The position numbers and the translations under genes are program-made. A stretch of DNA of 64,000 bases. Source: SABI01 sp028532915 (lineage in GTDB: Bacteria > Spirochaetota > Spirochaetia > Sphaerochaetales > Sphaerochaetaceae). The stretch's first letter is position 1. Each line of letters starts with the position of its first letter. The stretch is from contig OY781923.1 in the NCBI GenBank assembly GCA_963677225.1, forward strand, positions 992,001-1,056,000, written 5' to 3'. Under the pieces are notes generated by a model. That model saw only the letters and a program-made list of their open reading frames with translations, was not told where the DNA came from and did no database searches. Below are positions 34,684 to 43,599 of the stretch, piece by piece.

Positions 34684-35220
34684 ATGAACGAAAGCAGACC
34701 TGCAATGAAGATTGCGCTTGTATCGGTGTTGACGGCGGTCACAGTTGTTTTTACGTTGCTCGTAAGAGTTCCGACTCCGATTAAGGGCTATATTTCCTTA
34801 TGTGACGTGGTTATAGTATTCAGTGCCTACCTGTTCGGACCTTGGACGGCACTGCTCAGCGGAGGATTGGGAACCGGTATCGCAGATATCATCGGCGGAT
34901 ATGCCCAGTGGGCTCCTCTCTCCTTTGTGATCCATGCGCTCCAGGGACTGCTGATCGCACTGATCGCACACAGGAAGACGGAGGAGGACGGCACTGCTGA
35001 CACAGCTTCTCTGGGTGCCATGATCATAGGCGGGATCATCGGGATGATCGTCATGGCCGGAGGATATTATGTGGCAGGAGGCATTCTCTACGGTTTTCAG
35101 GCGGCACTCGTAGAGATACCGCTCAATCTCATGCAGTCCGGAGTCGGTGTCGTATTAGGGATTGCAGTGGCAAAATCAGTTTCAAAGGCGTACCCACCCG
35201 TACGTAATCTATATTGGTAA
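34684..35220 (+). CDS. ECF transporter substrate-binding S component
   Basis: A 178-residue, six-segment membrane protein of the PF07155-like S-component group. The sequence VRVPTPIKGYISLCDVVIVFSAYLFGP, followed by GGLGTGIADIIGGYAQWAP, is characteristic. Relatives carry pyridoxine or hydroxymethylpyrimidine-type vitamins (PdxU, HmpT), but the ligand here is unknown. AGGAG lies upstream of the ATG. It completes an ATPase-T-S transporter in one operon, so it is probably a dedicated rather than shared S component. Confidence 0.87.
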   Translation: MNESRPAMKIALVSVLTAVTVVFTLLVRVPTPIKGYISLCDVVIVFSAYLFGPWTALLSGGLGTGIADIIGGYAQWAPLSFVIHALQGLLIALIAHRKTEEDGTADTASLGAMIIGGIIGMIVMAGGYYVAGGILYGFQAALVEIPLNLMQSGVGVVLGIAVAKSVSKAYPPVRNLYW

Positions 35221-35240
35221 CAGAATATAAGGGGAGTCAG

Positions 35241-36791
35241 ATGGGCAAAAGCGACCATGACACGATATTGGTTCTTGATTTCGGAGCTCAATACAGCCAG
35301 TTGATTGCACGAAGAGTCAGAGAACAGCATGTCTACAGCAAGATAGTGCCATATACGATCAGTGCACAAGAGATTCGAAAGATTGCACCGAAAGGAATAA
35401 TCTTCTCGGGAGGACCGATGAGTGTCTCGAGTGAGGGATCACCTCGTCCGGATGAGAAGATCTTTTCGTTGGGAATTCCTATACTGGGAATATGCTACGG
35501 TCTTCAGGTGATGAGCATCATGAACGGAGGGGAGGTCAAACGGCCTCAAAAAAGAGAATACGGTTTTGCCGATCTGCATGTGAAGAAAGCTTCTCCTTTG
35601 TTGAAAGACATTGATGAGAATGTGAGAGTGTGGATGAGTCACGGTGATTCGGTTCATGCTCTGCCCGATTCCTTCGAATGCATCGCTTCTACCGATAACT
35701 GTGAATATACCGTCATCGCCAATGATCAAAGCAGATGGTACGGAGTGCAGTTCCATCCGGAGGTTGTACACTCTCAGGGAGGAACTCAGCTTCTGAGGAA
35801 TTTCGTCATCGATATCTGTAAGGCTACAGGCGACTGGTCGATGGAATCATTCATCGAATCGCAGCTTGCATCCATAAGAGAGACAGTCAAAGACCGCCAT
35901 GTTCTGTGCGGCCTGTCCGGAGGAGTCGACTCTTCTGTCGTGGCGGCTCTGATTCACAAAGCCATCAAAGATCAGCTGACCTGTGTCTTCGTTAATAACG
36001 GACTTCTCAGGAAAGGGGAGGCCGATCTGGTAAGAACTGTCTTTGCAGACAATTTCAAGATAAACCTTCAGTACGCCGATGCTGAGGATCAATTCATAGA
36101 TGCTCTTAAAGGTCTCAGCGACCCTGAGGAGAAGAGAAAGGTCGTCGGCAAAGTGTTCATCGACGTATTTGAACAGGAAGCAAGAAAGGCCGGCGATATT
36201 ACATTTTTGGCCCAGGGGACACTGTATCCCGATGTGATCGAGAGCATCAGTCCGTCGGGTGGACCTTCTGTGACCATCAAAAGTCATCACAATGTCGGCG
36301 GATTACCCGAAGATCTCGCTTTCACATTGCTTGAACCTCTGAGAGAGCTTTTCAAAGATGAGGTGAGAGAGCTGGGTAAGGAGCTGGGGCTTCCCGATGA
36401 GATCGTATACAGACATCCTTTCCCGGGGCCGGGACTGGCAGTCAGATGTATCGGAGAGATAACCAAAGAGCGTCTTGAAACACTGAGGGAAATCGATGCG
36501 ATCTTCATCGAAGAGATCAGAAAAGCCGGTCTGTACAATGATATCTGGCAGGCTCTGGCGACACTGCTTCCCGTGAAGAGTGTGGGAGTTCAGGGAGATG
36601 AACGCACATATGAGGAGGTCTGTACCCTCCGTGCCGTTACAAGCGAAGATGCTATGACAGCCGACTGGTTCCAGTTCCCCCCACAGGTTCTGCAAAGAGC
36701 TTCTTCAAGAATCGTGAACGAAGTCGTTCATGTAAACCGTGTACTCTACGATATCACGAGCAAGCCGCCCGGGACGATCGAGTGGGAATAG
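35241..36791 (+). CDS. guaA: GMP synthase (glutamine-hydrolysing)
   Basis: A 516-residue enzyme converting XMP to GMP with ATP and glutamine. The N-terminal class I glutaminase has GICYGLQVM (nucleophile Cys85), and QFHPEV supplies the His-Glu pair. The ATP pyrophosphatase domain starts CGLSGGVDSSVVAALIHKA (about residue 228), and the C-terminal dimerisation domain contains HPFPGPGLAVRCIGE and ends KPPGTIEWE, the XMP-binding tail. ATG 35241 is chosen because AAGGGGAG is just upstream. It is the last gene before a terminator; 20 bp separate it from the S-component gene. Confidence 0.96.
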   Translation: MGKSDHDTILVLDFGAQYSQLIARRVREQHVYSKIVPYTISAQEIRKIAPKGIIFSGGPMSVSSEGSPRPDEKIFSLGIPILGICYGLQVMSIMNGGEVKRPQKREYGFADLHVKKASPLLKDIDENVRVWMSHGDSVHALPDSFECIASTDNCEYTVIANDQSRWYGVQFHPEVVHSQGGTQLLRNFVIDICKATGDWSMESFIESQLASIRETVKDRHVLCGLSGGVDSSVVAALIHKAIKDQLTCVFVNNGLLRKGEADLVRTVFADNFKINLQYADAEDQFIDALKGLSDPEEKRKVVGKVFIDVFEQEARKAGDITFLAQGTLYPDVIESISPSGGPSVTIKSHHNVGGLPEDLAFTLLEPLRELFKDEVRELGKELGLPDEIVYRHPFPGPGLAVRCIGEITKERLETLREIDAIFIEEIRKAGLYNDIWQALATLLPVKSVGVQGDERTYEEVCTLRAVTSEDAMTADWFQFPPQVLQRASSRIVNEVVHVNRVLYDITSKPPGTIEWE

Positions 36792-36802
36792 GTTAGAGAT
36801 AC

Positions 36803-36834
36803 ACAACTCTCTGTCTTTTCAGGGAGTTGTTTGT
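36803..36834 (+). terminator. terminator of guaA
   Basis: Arms 36803-36813 (ACAACTCTCTG) and 36820-36830 (CAGGGAGTTGT) pair over 11 positions with one G-U; TTTGTATT follows. It isolates guaA from the efflux operon. Confidence 0.8.
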
Positions 36835-36893
36835 ATTCAGGTTAGGAAAGTATTAAATCCGGAACATGATGTCATTCATCCTGGTTTTTCATG

Positions 36894-36922
36894 TTGACCT
36901 TCCCGGCTGAATTCTGTACTGT
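36894..36922 (+). promoter_or_regulatory. promoter of the MarR-RND efflux operon
   Basis: TTGACC (36894-36899) and TACTGT (36917-36922) are 17 bp apart. The predicted start near 36929 is 15 bases upstream of a perfect palindrome, giving a leader of about 70 bases. Confidence 0.6.
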
Positions 36923-36943
36923 TATGATAATCATTCAGTTTGT

Positions 36944-36962
36944 TTTAACAACTGTTGTTAAA
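36944..36962. promoter_or_regulatory. 19-bp palindromic operator, probably for the MarR protein
   Basis: TTTAACAAC-T-GTTGTTAAA is a perfect 9-bp inverted repeat around one base. Size and symmetry fit a MarR-dimer site. It lies in the leader between the promoter and the marR start, so binding would block transcription of the whole operon. Confidence 0.75.
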
Positions 36963-36998
36963 GATAACTGATTTCTGCATGACAGGAGATATCGCAAT

Positions 36999-37463
36999 TT
37001 GGACTCTTCGAGAAAATCGGTTCTGACTTATATTGAATACTCAAGAAAAATCTCCTCACTGATTCTCAGGAATATGGCTCCTGTGAGAAAGAAATACCGT
37101 CTTACAAAATTGAACGCGAATGCTCTGCTGTTCTTTTCGGGTGAAGAGAAACCTCCGATAGCCAGCGAGTTCAGCAAATGCGGCTCGTATTCGAAATCGA
37201 ATGTATCAAAGGCCGTCTCAGATCTCGCACAGAAGAATCTGATCATCGTGGAATCCAGCAGGGAAGACAGGAGATTTCAGAATATCAGGCTCACCGAAGA
37301 GGGACAGAAGATTGCCGGAGAATTGAGGGATTCCATAGAGCCGATTATCAACAAACTCAGTGCCAACATCAGCTGTGAACAGAAGAAACTCATGATGTCC
37401 TTCATGTCTCAGCTTAAAGAAAACATTGATGAAGTAATGAAAGATATTAATAGAAACACATAG
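36999..37463 (+). CDS. MarR-family transcriptional regulator
   Basis: A 154-residue winged-helix regulator. The DNA-binding part reads KLNANALLFFSGEEKPPIASEFSKCGSYSKSNVSKAVSDLAQKNLI (recognition helix around SKSNVSKAVSDL), and the wing ESSREDRRFQNIRLTEEG has the conserved Asp-Arg pair of MarR proteins. Terminal helices form the dimer. The start is TTG at 36999 with CAGGAG nine bases upstream. It heads an outer-membrane channel/adaptor/RND operon and probably represses it through the palindrome 36 bp upstream, with a drug or metabolite as inducer. Confidence 0.87.
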   Translation: MDSSRKSVLTYIEYSRKISSLILRNMAPVRKKYRLTKLNANALLFFSGEEKPPIASEFSKCGSYSKSNVSKAVSDLAQKNLIIVESSREDRRFQNIRLTEEGQKIAGELRDSIEPIINKLSANISCEQKKLMMSFMSQLKENIDEVMKDINRNT

Positions 37464-37472
37464 GGAAAACAC

Positions 37473-38746
37473 ATGTTCAAAAAAAATTTACTGCCGATAA
37501 TTCTGATATTTCTGATATTCTCGACTCCGCTGTATGCCAGAGATCTCAGTATCGATGATGCGGTCACAGAGGCCGTCAAGAAAAGTTCACAAGTACTTTC
37601 GAAGGTTCTGGAGGTTGAAGATGCCACTATTGATGAGAACACTAAATATTCGGCTCTGTACCCGAGTCTAGGTGTGAGTGCAACAGCCTATAGAGCCAAT
37701 GATGTCACTAGTGCGTTATATACCAACTATCTGTATGTATCTCCGACACTCAGTGCCTCTTTCGCATTCAATCCGGCAATGCTCACATCGCTGCAGACTA
37801 CTTCTTTGTCACTCGAGAATAAAGTGATCAGCGCAGAGAAGGCTAAAAGTGAGATCGCGTTGCAGATCAAAAAGATGTACTACGGAATTGTGGTACAGGA
37901 ATCAGCGCTCGAATTCCAGAAAGAGAATATCGAATATATGCAGCACACTCTCGAGAACACTGAAGCTGCTTTTGAAACGGAGATATTCCTGAACTCAACG
38001 TCCTTCAACTCAGGTCGCAGATCTCATCGCAGAAAGCGGCCTATGAGCAGAGTGTCACTTCAATCGCCTCACAGAAAAGGACTCTCGCATTCCTGATAGG
38101 TCTGGATGATATTACCGAAGACCTTACGCTGACAGATACTCTGCCTGCAATATTCGATGATGATCTGTCCACATATACTGTAAAGAAGGCTCTGGACGCC
38201 TCTTACGATCTCAGATCGTCGAGAATCAGCAGACAGATACTTGATGTGAATAAGAAAGCGCTCAAACAATCAATCTATATGCCGAGTATATCATTATCGG
38301 TAAGCTATAATCCTACCTGGTATGTAGACAACGGTACTGTAAACTACTACTACGACGGCGGGAGTATGAGTGCGACTGTCGCGTTCGATATCACGAACAT
38401 GCTTGTGGGCTCCTCCAGTCAGACATCCTTGAAGAAACTGGACCTTTCATATGAGCAGCTTGATCTGGGAAATGAGAGTATCACAGACAATATTATTCTG
38501 CAGTTCAATACGAATATGGAAGCTGCGAAAAATGCAAAACGGCAGATTGAATTGAGTACTGAGAGTCTGCAGCTGTCTAAACAGACCTTTGAACTGACAT
38601 CTCTTTCCTATGAGAACGGATATACCTCCTTCTCTGATCTCCAATCCGTGCAGCTCAGTGTGAGCAATGCCCAGTTATCACTGCTGCAATCTCAATATTC
38701 ATATGTAAGTGCTCTTCTTGATTTAGAAGATCAATGCTCACAATAA
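37473..38746 (+). pseudogene. TolC-family outer-membrane efflux protein, frameshifted
   Basis: The gene starts at 37473 with a signal peptide (MFKKNLLPIILIFLIFSTPLYA) and TolC-type helices (LSIDDAVTEAVKKSSQVL). The frame is lost at about 37979: ...ENTEAAFET then nonsense to a stop at 38096. Adding one G at 37979-37981 restores GDIPELNVLQLRSQISSQKA and continues without break through LLGLDD-like and beta-strand regions to 38746. The restored protein would be about 424 residues, normal for TolC. As written the product would be truncated to 207 residues and inactive. A real one-base deletion, a polymorphism or an assembly error at the GG run are all possible; the intact pump genes downstream favour an error or a recent change. 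Confidence 0.85.
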
Positions 38747-38762
38747 CCTTAAGGAAAAACAA

Positions 38763-39710
38763 ATGATTATGCATCTTGAAAACAAAATTACGAAAGCTGT
38801 ACTGTTGATCAGTATCACATTATTCACTTTGACTTCCTGCGGAAAGGTAACCGATTTCATATCAGGTTCTTCATCTGAAGAAGCAGTTGTCGAACAGACG
38901 GTTCAAGAGGTCGAAAAGCCTATCAGCGTCAATGCTGCCAGGGTGATGAAAGGGCCCATCAGTTCCACCATCGAAGTTGCGGGGATCGTAACTACTTCAA
39001 ATCCCGTAGCCGTGATCGGAGAAGCGACCGGTACACTGAAGAACTTCACTCTGAAAGTCGGTGATGAAGTCGACATCGATCAGGTGATCGGCCGGATCGA
39101 TCCGTCCCGTCCCGGTATGAATTATAAGATGAAAGATGTGACAGCTCCGGTATCGGGAACGATAGTATCCGTCAATACCAAAGAAGGTTCACTGGTCTCT
39201 CCATCGAATCCTTTAGCCTATATACAGGATCTGAATGACACGAAAATCAAAGCAAATATCATCGAAAAATACATCTCTTTCGTGCAAGAGGGACAGAAGG
39301 TCGAAATCAGATTCGATGCATTCGATGACCTCGTGTTCGACGGATGGATCTCATCTCTCGATCCGACCGTGAATGTGCAGACAAGATCTCTGGGTGTAGA
39401 AATAGATTTTGAAGATCCCGACAATCGTGTCCTGTCCGGAATGTATTCGGACAATACTGTCATCATAAAGACTATAGAAGATGCTCTTCTGGTGCCTTCG
39501 ACTGCTCTCTTCGCCAAGGATAATTCCTTTTATGTCTATGTGATAGAGAATGACAGGCTGAAGAAGACACCGGTATCCAAAGGGCTGGAGACCTATGAGT
39601 ACGTACAGATCACAGAAGGTCTGGATGAAAATGATGTGATCGTCAATACAAGATCTTCGCTTCTCGGTGAGGGTTCCTTTGTAAGTGTTCAGAATGAAGG
39701 AGCATTTTAA
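38763..39710 (+). CDS. RND efflux adaptor lipoprotein (membrane fusion protein)
   Basis: A 315-residue periplasmic adaptor. The N-terminal signal ends with lipobox TLTSC (Cys at about residue 22), so it is probably anchored by lipid. The lipoyl/barrel-sandwich halves appear as VIGEATGTLKNFTLKVGDEVDIDQVIGRID and TAPVSGTIVSVNTKEGSLVSP. The beta-barrel and membrane-proximal parts follow (VEIRFDAFDDLVFDGWISSL, YEYVQITEGLDENDVIV). The helical hairpin is nearly absent, as in short adaptors. AAGGAAA lies before the ATG. The stop overlaps the pump gene start by one base. Confidence 0.88.
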   Translation: MIMHLENKITKAVLLISITLFTLTSCGKVTDFISGSSSEEAVVEQTVQEVEKPISVNAARVMKGPISSTIEVAGIVTTSNPVAVIGEATGTLKNFTLKVGDEVDIDQVIGRIDPSRPGMNYKMKDVTAPVSGTIVSVNTKEGSLVSPSNPLAYIQDLNDTKIKANIIEKYISFVQEGQKVEIRFDAFDDLVFDGWISSLDPTVNVQTRSLGVEIDFEDPDNRVLSGMYSDNTVIIKTIEDALLVPSTALFAKDNSFYVYVIENDRLKKTPVSKGLETYEYVQITEGLDENDVIVNTRSSLLGEGSFVSVQNEGAF

Positions 39711-42700
39711 TGAGTATAAGTGATACTTCGATTCGAAAGCCCAGAACCGTTCTGATATTCACAATCATTCTGGTAGCTCTGGGATTATATACCTTGAACG
39801 AGATTCCTATCGACCTGCTTCCGGATGTCTCTCTCCCGTATGTCATGGTGATCACTCAATATCCTAATGCAAGCCCCGAAGAGGTGGAGTCGAAACTGAC
39901 CAAAGTGATGGAGAACACCTTTGCCGGCATTACAGGACTTACCGATATCAACTCCCAGTCTTCCTCGGGATCCTCCACCATCACGCTGCAGTTCTCTCAA
40001 TCGACAGACCTGGATCAGGCGACCAACATGATCCGCGACAGGCTGTCTCTGGTTGAAGACTTCCTGCCGTCTGATGCTTCGGCTCCTATGATCATGCAGC
40101 TTGATGTTTCACTGATGCCGATAATGGGTGTGGCTCTTACCGGAAACAAAACACCCGATGAACTGCTTAACATCGCCACGGATATCGTATCTCCGGCTCT
40201 GGAACAGCTCGACGGGGTTGCGAATACCACAATAAGCGGCGGTCGTGAGAAAATCATCGGAATTGAGATCGATAAGAACACTCTTGATGCACTGAGTTTA
40301 TCACTTCCTCAGATTTCCCAGGTCATCGCGAGCCAGAACTGGAAAGCGGATGCCGGAATCATAACAGATCATGATATGAATTATTCTGTCAGCAGCGAGG
40401 GTGATTTCCAATCTCTGCAGGAGATAAAAGATACTGTCATCGCAACCAAAACGGACACTCAGACAGGGGATATTTCCACAATCAAGCTCGGCGATATAGC
40501 AAGTGTCAAAGAGGATTACAAAGATACTTCCTCGTATGCATATATCAACGGAGAACCCGGCATCATCATGACCATATCCAAACAGTCCGGGACGAATTCT
40601 CTGCAGGTCTCAGAACTGATAGTTGAACGGCTGGAGAGTCTGAACACCATTCTTCCTGATGAGGTTACGCTGGATGTAGCCTTCAATACTACAGATTCTA
40701 TTGTAACTTCCATCTCGAATGTCTCTTCTTCGGCTATCACCGGTGCAATCCTGGCGGTCATTGTGATTCTTATTTTTTTGAGAAGTCTCTCTTCCACCTT
40801 CACGATTTCACTTACCATCCCCATCTCATTGATAATCACACTGCTGGTCTTACGTTTCACCAATAAAACCATCAATATGATGAGTCTCGCCGGACTTACA
40901 CTCGGCGTCGGCATGCTCGTTGATAACTCTATCGTTATTCTTGAGAATATATTCAGTTACAGGGAGAAAGGAGCCAAACCTCATATAGCCTCTTCACTCG
41001 GAGCCAATGAGATGCGAAGTGCGATCACAAGTTCCACATTGACAACCATTTCTGTGTTCGTCCCGCTCCTTTTGTTCAGAAACAGTCTGGACGGCACGAT
41101 CACGATATTTGAGGATCTGGCCTTTACCGTCATCGTTTCTCTCACAACGTCCCTACTGGTAGCTCTGATTCTGGTACCGACTCTTTCCTCTTCTTTCTTC
41201 AAGGGGCATGTGATGCGTTCGGGGGATAAGAGAAGGGGATTGAACAGGATCGTCGAGAGATTTTTCACTGCATTTGAAAACGGTTATTCGAGGTTCATCA
41301 GATGGTGTCTGCATCATAAGACTTTGTTCATCATATTGATTTTAGCATTACTTGCAGCTTCGATCATGAAAATCCCGTCGCTCGAATTCACCTTCATTCC
41401 CGAGACGGATCAGACAAGCGTGACTGCGACTCTCTCATTTCCTCACGGGACCGACCTGGCGGTGATAGATGCCAGAACCACCGCATTCGAGGAGGATCTG
41501 AAAAAAGAGCTTCAGGGATACACGCGAATAGCGACTACCATCGACGGTGGGTCCCAGTATTCGATGTTCACCGGAGGGGGAAACTCTACTTCCTCGATAG
41601 CGATAACATTGAAAGATGCGGATGAAAGAGATCCTGACGATATGGATTACAAAGAAGTGACGAAGATCATCAACGAGATGGACAGCGATTACACTGATTT
41701 TGATCTTACGGCGGAGACCTCATCGAACAACTCTTCTGGATTCAACGGTGCCGATATCGACATTACGGTCAAAAGTGATGACTTCGAGAGGCTGACACAG
41801 GTTTCGACTCAAATCGCAAATATATTGGAAAAAGACGGTTTTGATCTGGTCAATAATGTGACAAATTCGATCAGTGAGGGGAATCCGCAGCTTTCGCTCA
41901 TATATGATAAGGCCGCGATGAACAGAAACTATATTAATTCGATGAGCATCGCTTCAGAATTGAAGGCAAATCTGAGCGGAGTTACAGTCGGTACGTTCAC
42001 CACAAAGGGTGATTCTATCGATATGGTGTTGACCTTGAGTGATGCTGACAAGTATCGCAAATATAATCTGGATCAGATAACTGTGACTAATCAGCTGGGG
42101 CAGAAAGTCCCTCTATCAGCGATTGCCCGCATAGAAGAGACCACATCGCCGATGACTATCTCCAGAGAGAATCAGGGGAGGGTTGCCCATATCACCGCAA
42201 ACAATATCGGGAATCTGTCGATCAATCAGCTCAACAGTGCCGTCGAAGATTTGCTGGAAAGCAGCGATATCATCATTGACGAGAACCTGACATATTCTGT
42301 AGGCGGTTCCTGGACTTCCATGCAGGAAGGTATCGAGGTCTTCATGAAGATAATCCTGATGGCCGCCATACTGGTATTTGCCGTCATGTCGTCCCAATTC
42401 GAATCATTCAAAGATCCGTTCATCGTCATCTTCACATTGCCGATGGCTCTGATCGGAGTAGTCGCCTCGATAGTGTTGACCGAATCTGTTATTTCACTGA
42501 TGACTCTTGTAGGTATCCTTGTTCTTGTCGGTATCATCGTCAACAACGGTATCGTCCTGGTCGACTATACGAACCTTCTCAGAAAGAGGGGCTATTCACT
42601 CGAAGAATCCTGTGTGACATCGGCAAGGACACGTCTTAGGCCGATCATGATGACAACGCTGACAACTATTTTAGCGTTGGTTCCCTTAGCCTTCTTCCCG

Positions 42701-42907
42701 GGTGAAGGTTCCCAGCTTATTCAGCCGATCGGACAGGTGATATTCGGCGGTCTTTCGTTCGGTACGCTGATGACTCTGACTATGATGCCTATCATCTATT
42801 TCATGTTCAACTCGAGAGATGAGAAGCGAAAGATCAGGAAGGCACAAAAGAGGAAGATGGAAGTTCTGAATGATGGCATCGTGAATGAAACGGGGGTGAC
42901 AGAATGA
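39710..42907 (+). CDS. RND-family efflux pump (HAE-type)
   Basis: A 1065-residue, 12-segment proton-driven inner-membrane pump with duplicated halves. The N-terminal segment (about 11-30), then a porter domain starting PEEVESKLTKVMENTFAGI, is followed by segments 2-6 at about 340-530. Segment 4, LGVGMLVDNSIVILENI, has a single Asp (AcrB has two), as in the SwrC-like and several Gram-positive-type HAE pumps. The second half repeats the plan, with GIIVNNGIVLVDYTNLLRKRG near the end. Substrates are likely hydrophobic drugs, lipids or peptides; heavy-metal pumps of the CusA type are less likely. It is coupled to the PII-like gene (4-bp overlap). Confidence 0.93.
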   Translation: MSISDTSIRKPRTVLIFTIILVALGLYTLNEIPIDLLPDVSLPYVMVITQYPNASPEEVESKLTKVMENTFAGITGLTDINSQSSSGSSTITLQFSQSTDLDQATNMIRDRLSLVEDFLPSDASAPMIMQLDVSLMPIMGVALTGNKTPDELLNIATDIVSPALEQLDGVANTTISGGREKIIGIEIDKNTLDALSLSLPQISQVIASQNWKADAGIITDHDMNYSVSSEGDFQSLQEIKDTVIATKTDTQTGDISTIKLGDIASVKEDYKDTSSYAYINGEPGIIMTISKQSGTNSLQVSELIVERLESLNTILPDEVTLDVAFNTTDSIVTSISNVSSSAITGAILAVIVILIFLRSLSSTFTISLTIPISLIITLLVLRFTNKTINMMSLAGLTLGVGMLVDNSIVILENIFSYREKGAKPHIASSLGANEMRSAITSSTLTTISVFVPLLLFRNSLDGTITIFEDLAFTVIVSLTTSLLVALILVPTLSSSFFKGHVMRSGDKRRGLNRIVERFFTAFENGYSRFIRWCLHHKTLFIILILALLAASIMKIPSLEFTFIPETDQTSVTATLSFPHGTDLAVIDARTTAFEEDLKKELQGYTRIATTIDGGSQYSMFTGGGNSTSSIAITLKDADERDPDDMDYKEVTKIINEMDSDYTDFDLTAETSSNNSSGFNGADIDITVKSDDFERLTQVSTQIANILEKDGFDLVNNVTNSISEGNPQLSLIYDKAAMNRNYINSMSIASELKANLSGVTVGTFTTKGDSIDMVLTLSDADKYRKYNLDQITVTNQLGQKVPLSAIARIEETTSPMTISRENQGRVAHITANNIGNLSINQLNSAVEDLLESSDIIIDENLTYSVGGSWTSMQEGIEVFMKIILMAAILVFAVMSSQFESFKDPFIVIFTLPMALIGVVASIVLTESVISLMTLVGILVLVGIIVNNGIVLVDYTNLLRKRGYSLEESCVTSARTRLRPIMMTTLTTILALVPLAFFPGEGSQLIQPIGQVIFGGLSFGTLMTLTMMPIIYFMFNSRDEKRKIRKAQKRKMEVLNDGIVNETGVTE

Positions 42908-43200
42908 AGAGAATAGAAATAATCATATCAAGAGCTCTGGATGAGGAATTTCTTGAAAGAATCAGTGCGAATGACCTGAATCATTTCACCGCCGTCACTC
43001 CTGTGATCGGACAAGGCTATTCTGATCCGAAACTGGGTGACGAAGTATGGCCGCAAACCAATAAGCTGTATATCTTCTACGCAGATGAACAGCAGGTGAT
43101 CAAACTCAAGAAGATCGTGATGAAGCTGAGAGAAGAATTTCCTTCAGAAGGGCTGTCTGCCTTTGAAAGTGAAGCATCCTGCCTCGGAGAATGTGAATAG
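42904..43200 (+). CDS. PII-like (CutA/GlnB-fold) protein of the efflux operon
   Basis: A 98-residue protein that looks like a PII/CutA-type ferredoxin-like fold: EIIISRALDEEFLERISANDL, then VTPVIGQGYSDPKLGDEVWPQTNKLYIFYAD and a helix LKKIVMKLREEF. It lacks an obvious nitrogen-PII T-loop Tyr and ends with a Cys-containing tail (ASCLGECE). The ATGA start inside the pump stop means co-translation. Similar small PII-like proteins are known beside RND pumps in Bacteroidetes and spirochaetes, where they may sense nucleotides or metals. Function here is unknown. The gene ends at a terminator. Confidence 0.65.
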   Translation: MKRIEIIISRALDEEFLERISANDLNHFTAVTPVIGQGYSDPKLGDEVWPQTNKLYIFYADEQQVIKLKKIVMKLREEFPSEGLSAFESEASCLGECE

Positions 43201-43203
43201 AAG

Positions 43204-43226
43204 AAGGGCGGTAACCTACCGCCTTT
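43204..43226. terminator. bidirectional terminator after the efflux operon
   Basis: Arms AAGGGCGGTA (43204-43213) and TACCGCCTTT (43217-43226) pair with one G-U around a three-base loop. It spans the stop codon of the - strand small gene (43216-43218), so it ends both convergent operons. Confidence 0.7.
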
Positions 43227-43599
43227 GATCTATCGTGAAATCTGCGGGATTGAATGCATCCGAACCGAGCCAGAGATCGATCTGCAGGCCGCTGTCGCTG
43301 TTGTTCACGCTGGCATGTTTTACCTGCCACCCGATGAGTTTCAGGCGGGCATCCCACGAAGAGTCGTGGCCTGTCATCATACCGTAGTATCCTGCCAGTT
43401 CCGGTCTGTTGTGGACCGGATTGAGCGCTTTTCTGATCTTCATCAGCTCGGCCTCGTTTCTTTTGCGGTCATCGAAAAAACTCAGATGTGCTCCGTCGCT
43501 TTCCTGATGAAGAGATACGACCAGACGGAGAGGGTTTCCCTCCAGCATGAAGTTTGTGACCTCCGCTATCAGATTGTTTAGAAAATCTTTACGCTTCAT
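43216..43599 (-). CDS. 127-residue conserved-looking protein, partner of DUF1576 gene
   Basis: A soluble 127-residue protein without signal or membrane segment. Features include MKRKDFLNNLIAEVTNFMLE, a strand-rich middle (RLVVSLHQESDGAHLSFFDD) and a Trp/Gly-rich end (LIGWQVKHASVNN, LQIDLWLGSDAFNPADF). I do not recognise the family. Its start overlaps the end of the DUF1576 membrane protein gene by 11 bp, with GAGG just upstream, so the pair is translationally coupled and may act together. Terminated at 43204-43226. Confidence 0.6.
   Translation of the reverse strand: MKRKDFLNNLIAEVTNFMLEGNPLRLVVSLHQESDGAHLSFFDDRKRNEAELMKIRKALNPVHNRPELAGYYGMMTGHDSSWDARLKLIGWQVKHASVNNSDSGLQIDLWLGSDAFNPADFTIDQRR

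Noticed and set aside
37979..37981. Programmed frameshift or phase-variation site in the TolC-like gene
   Set aside because: The run is only GG (or GGG when restored), with no slippery heptamer, pseudoknot or long homopolymer. A deletion or sequence error is more likely.
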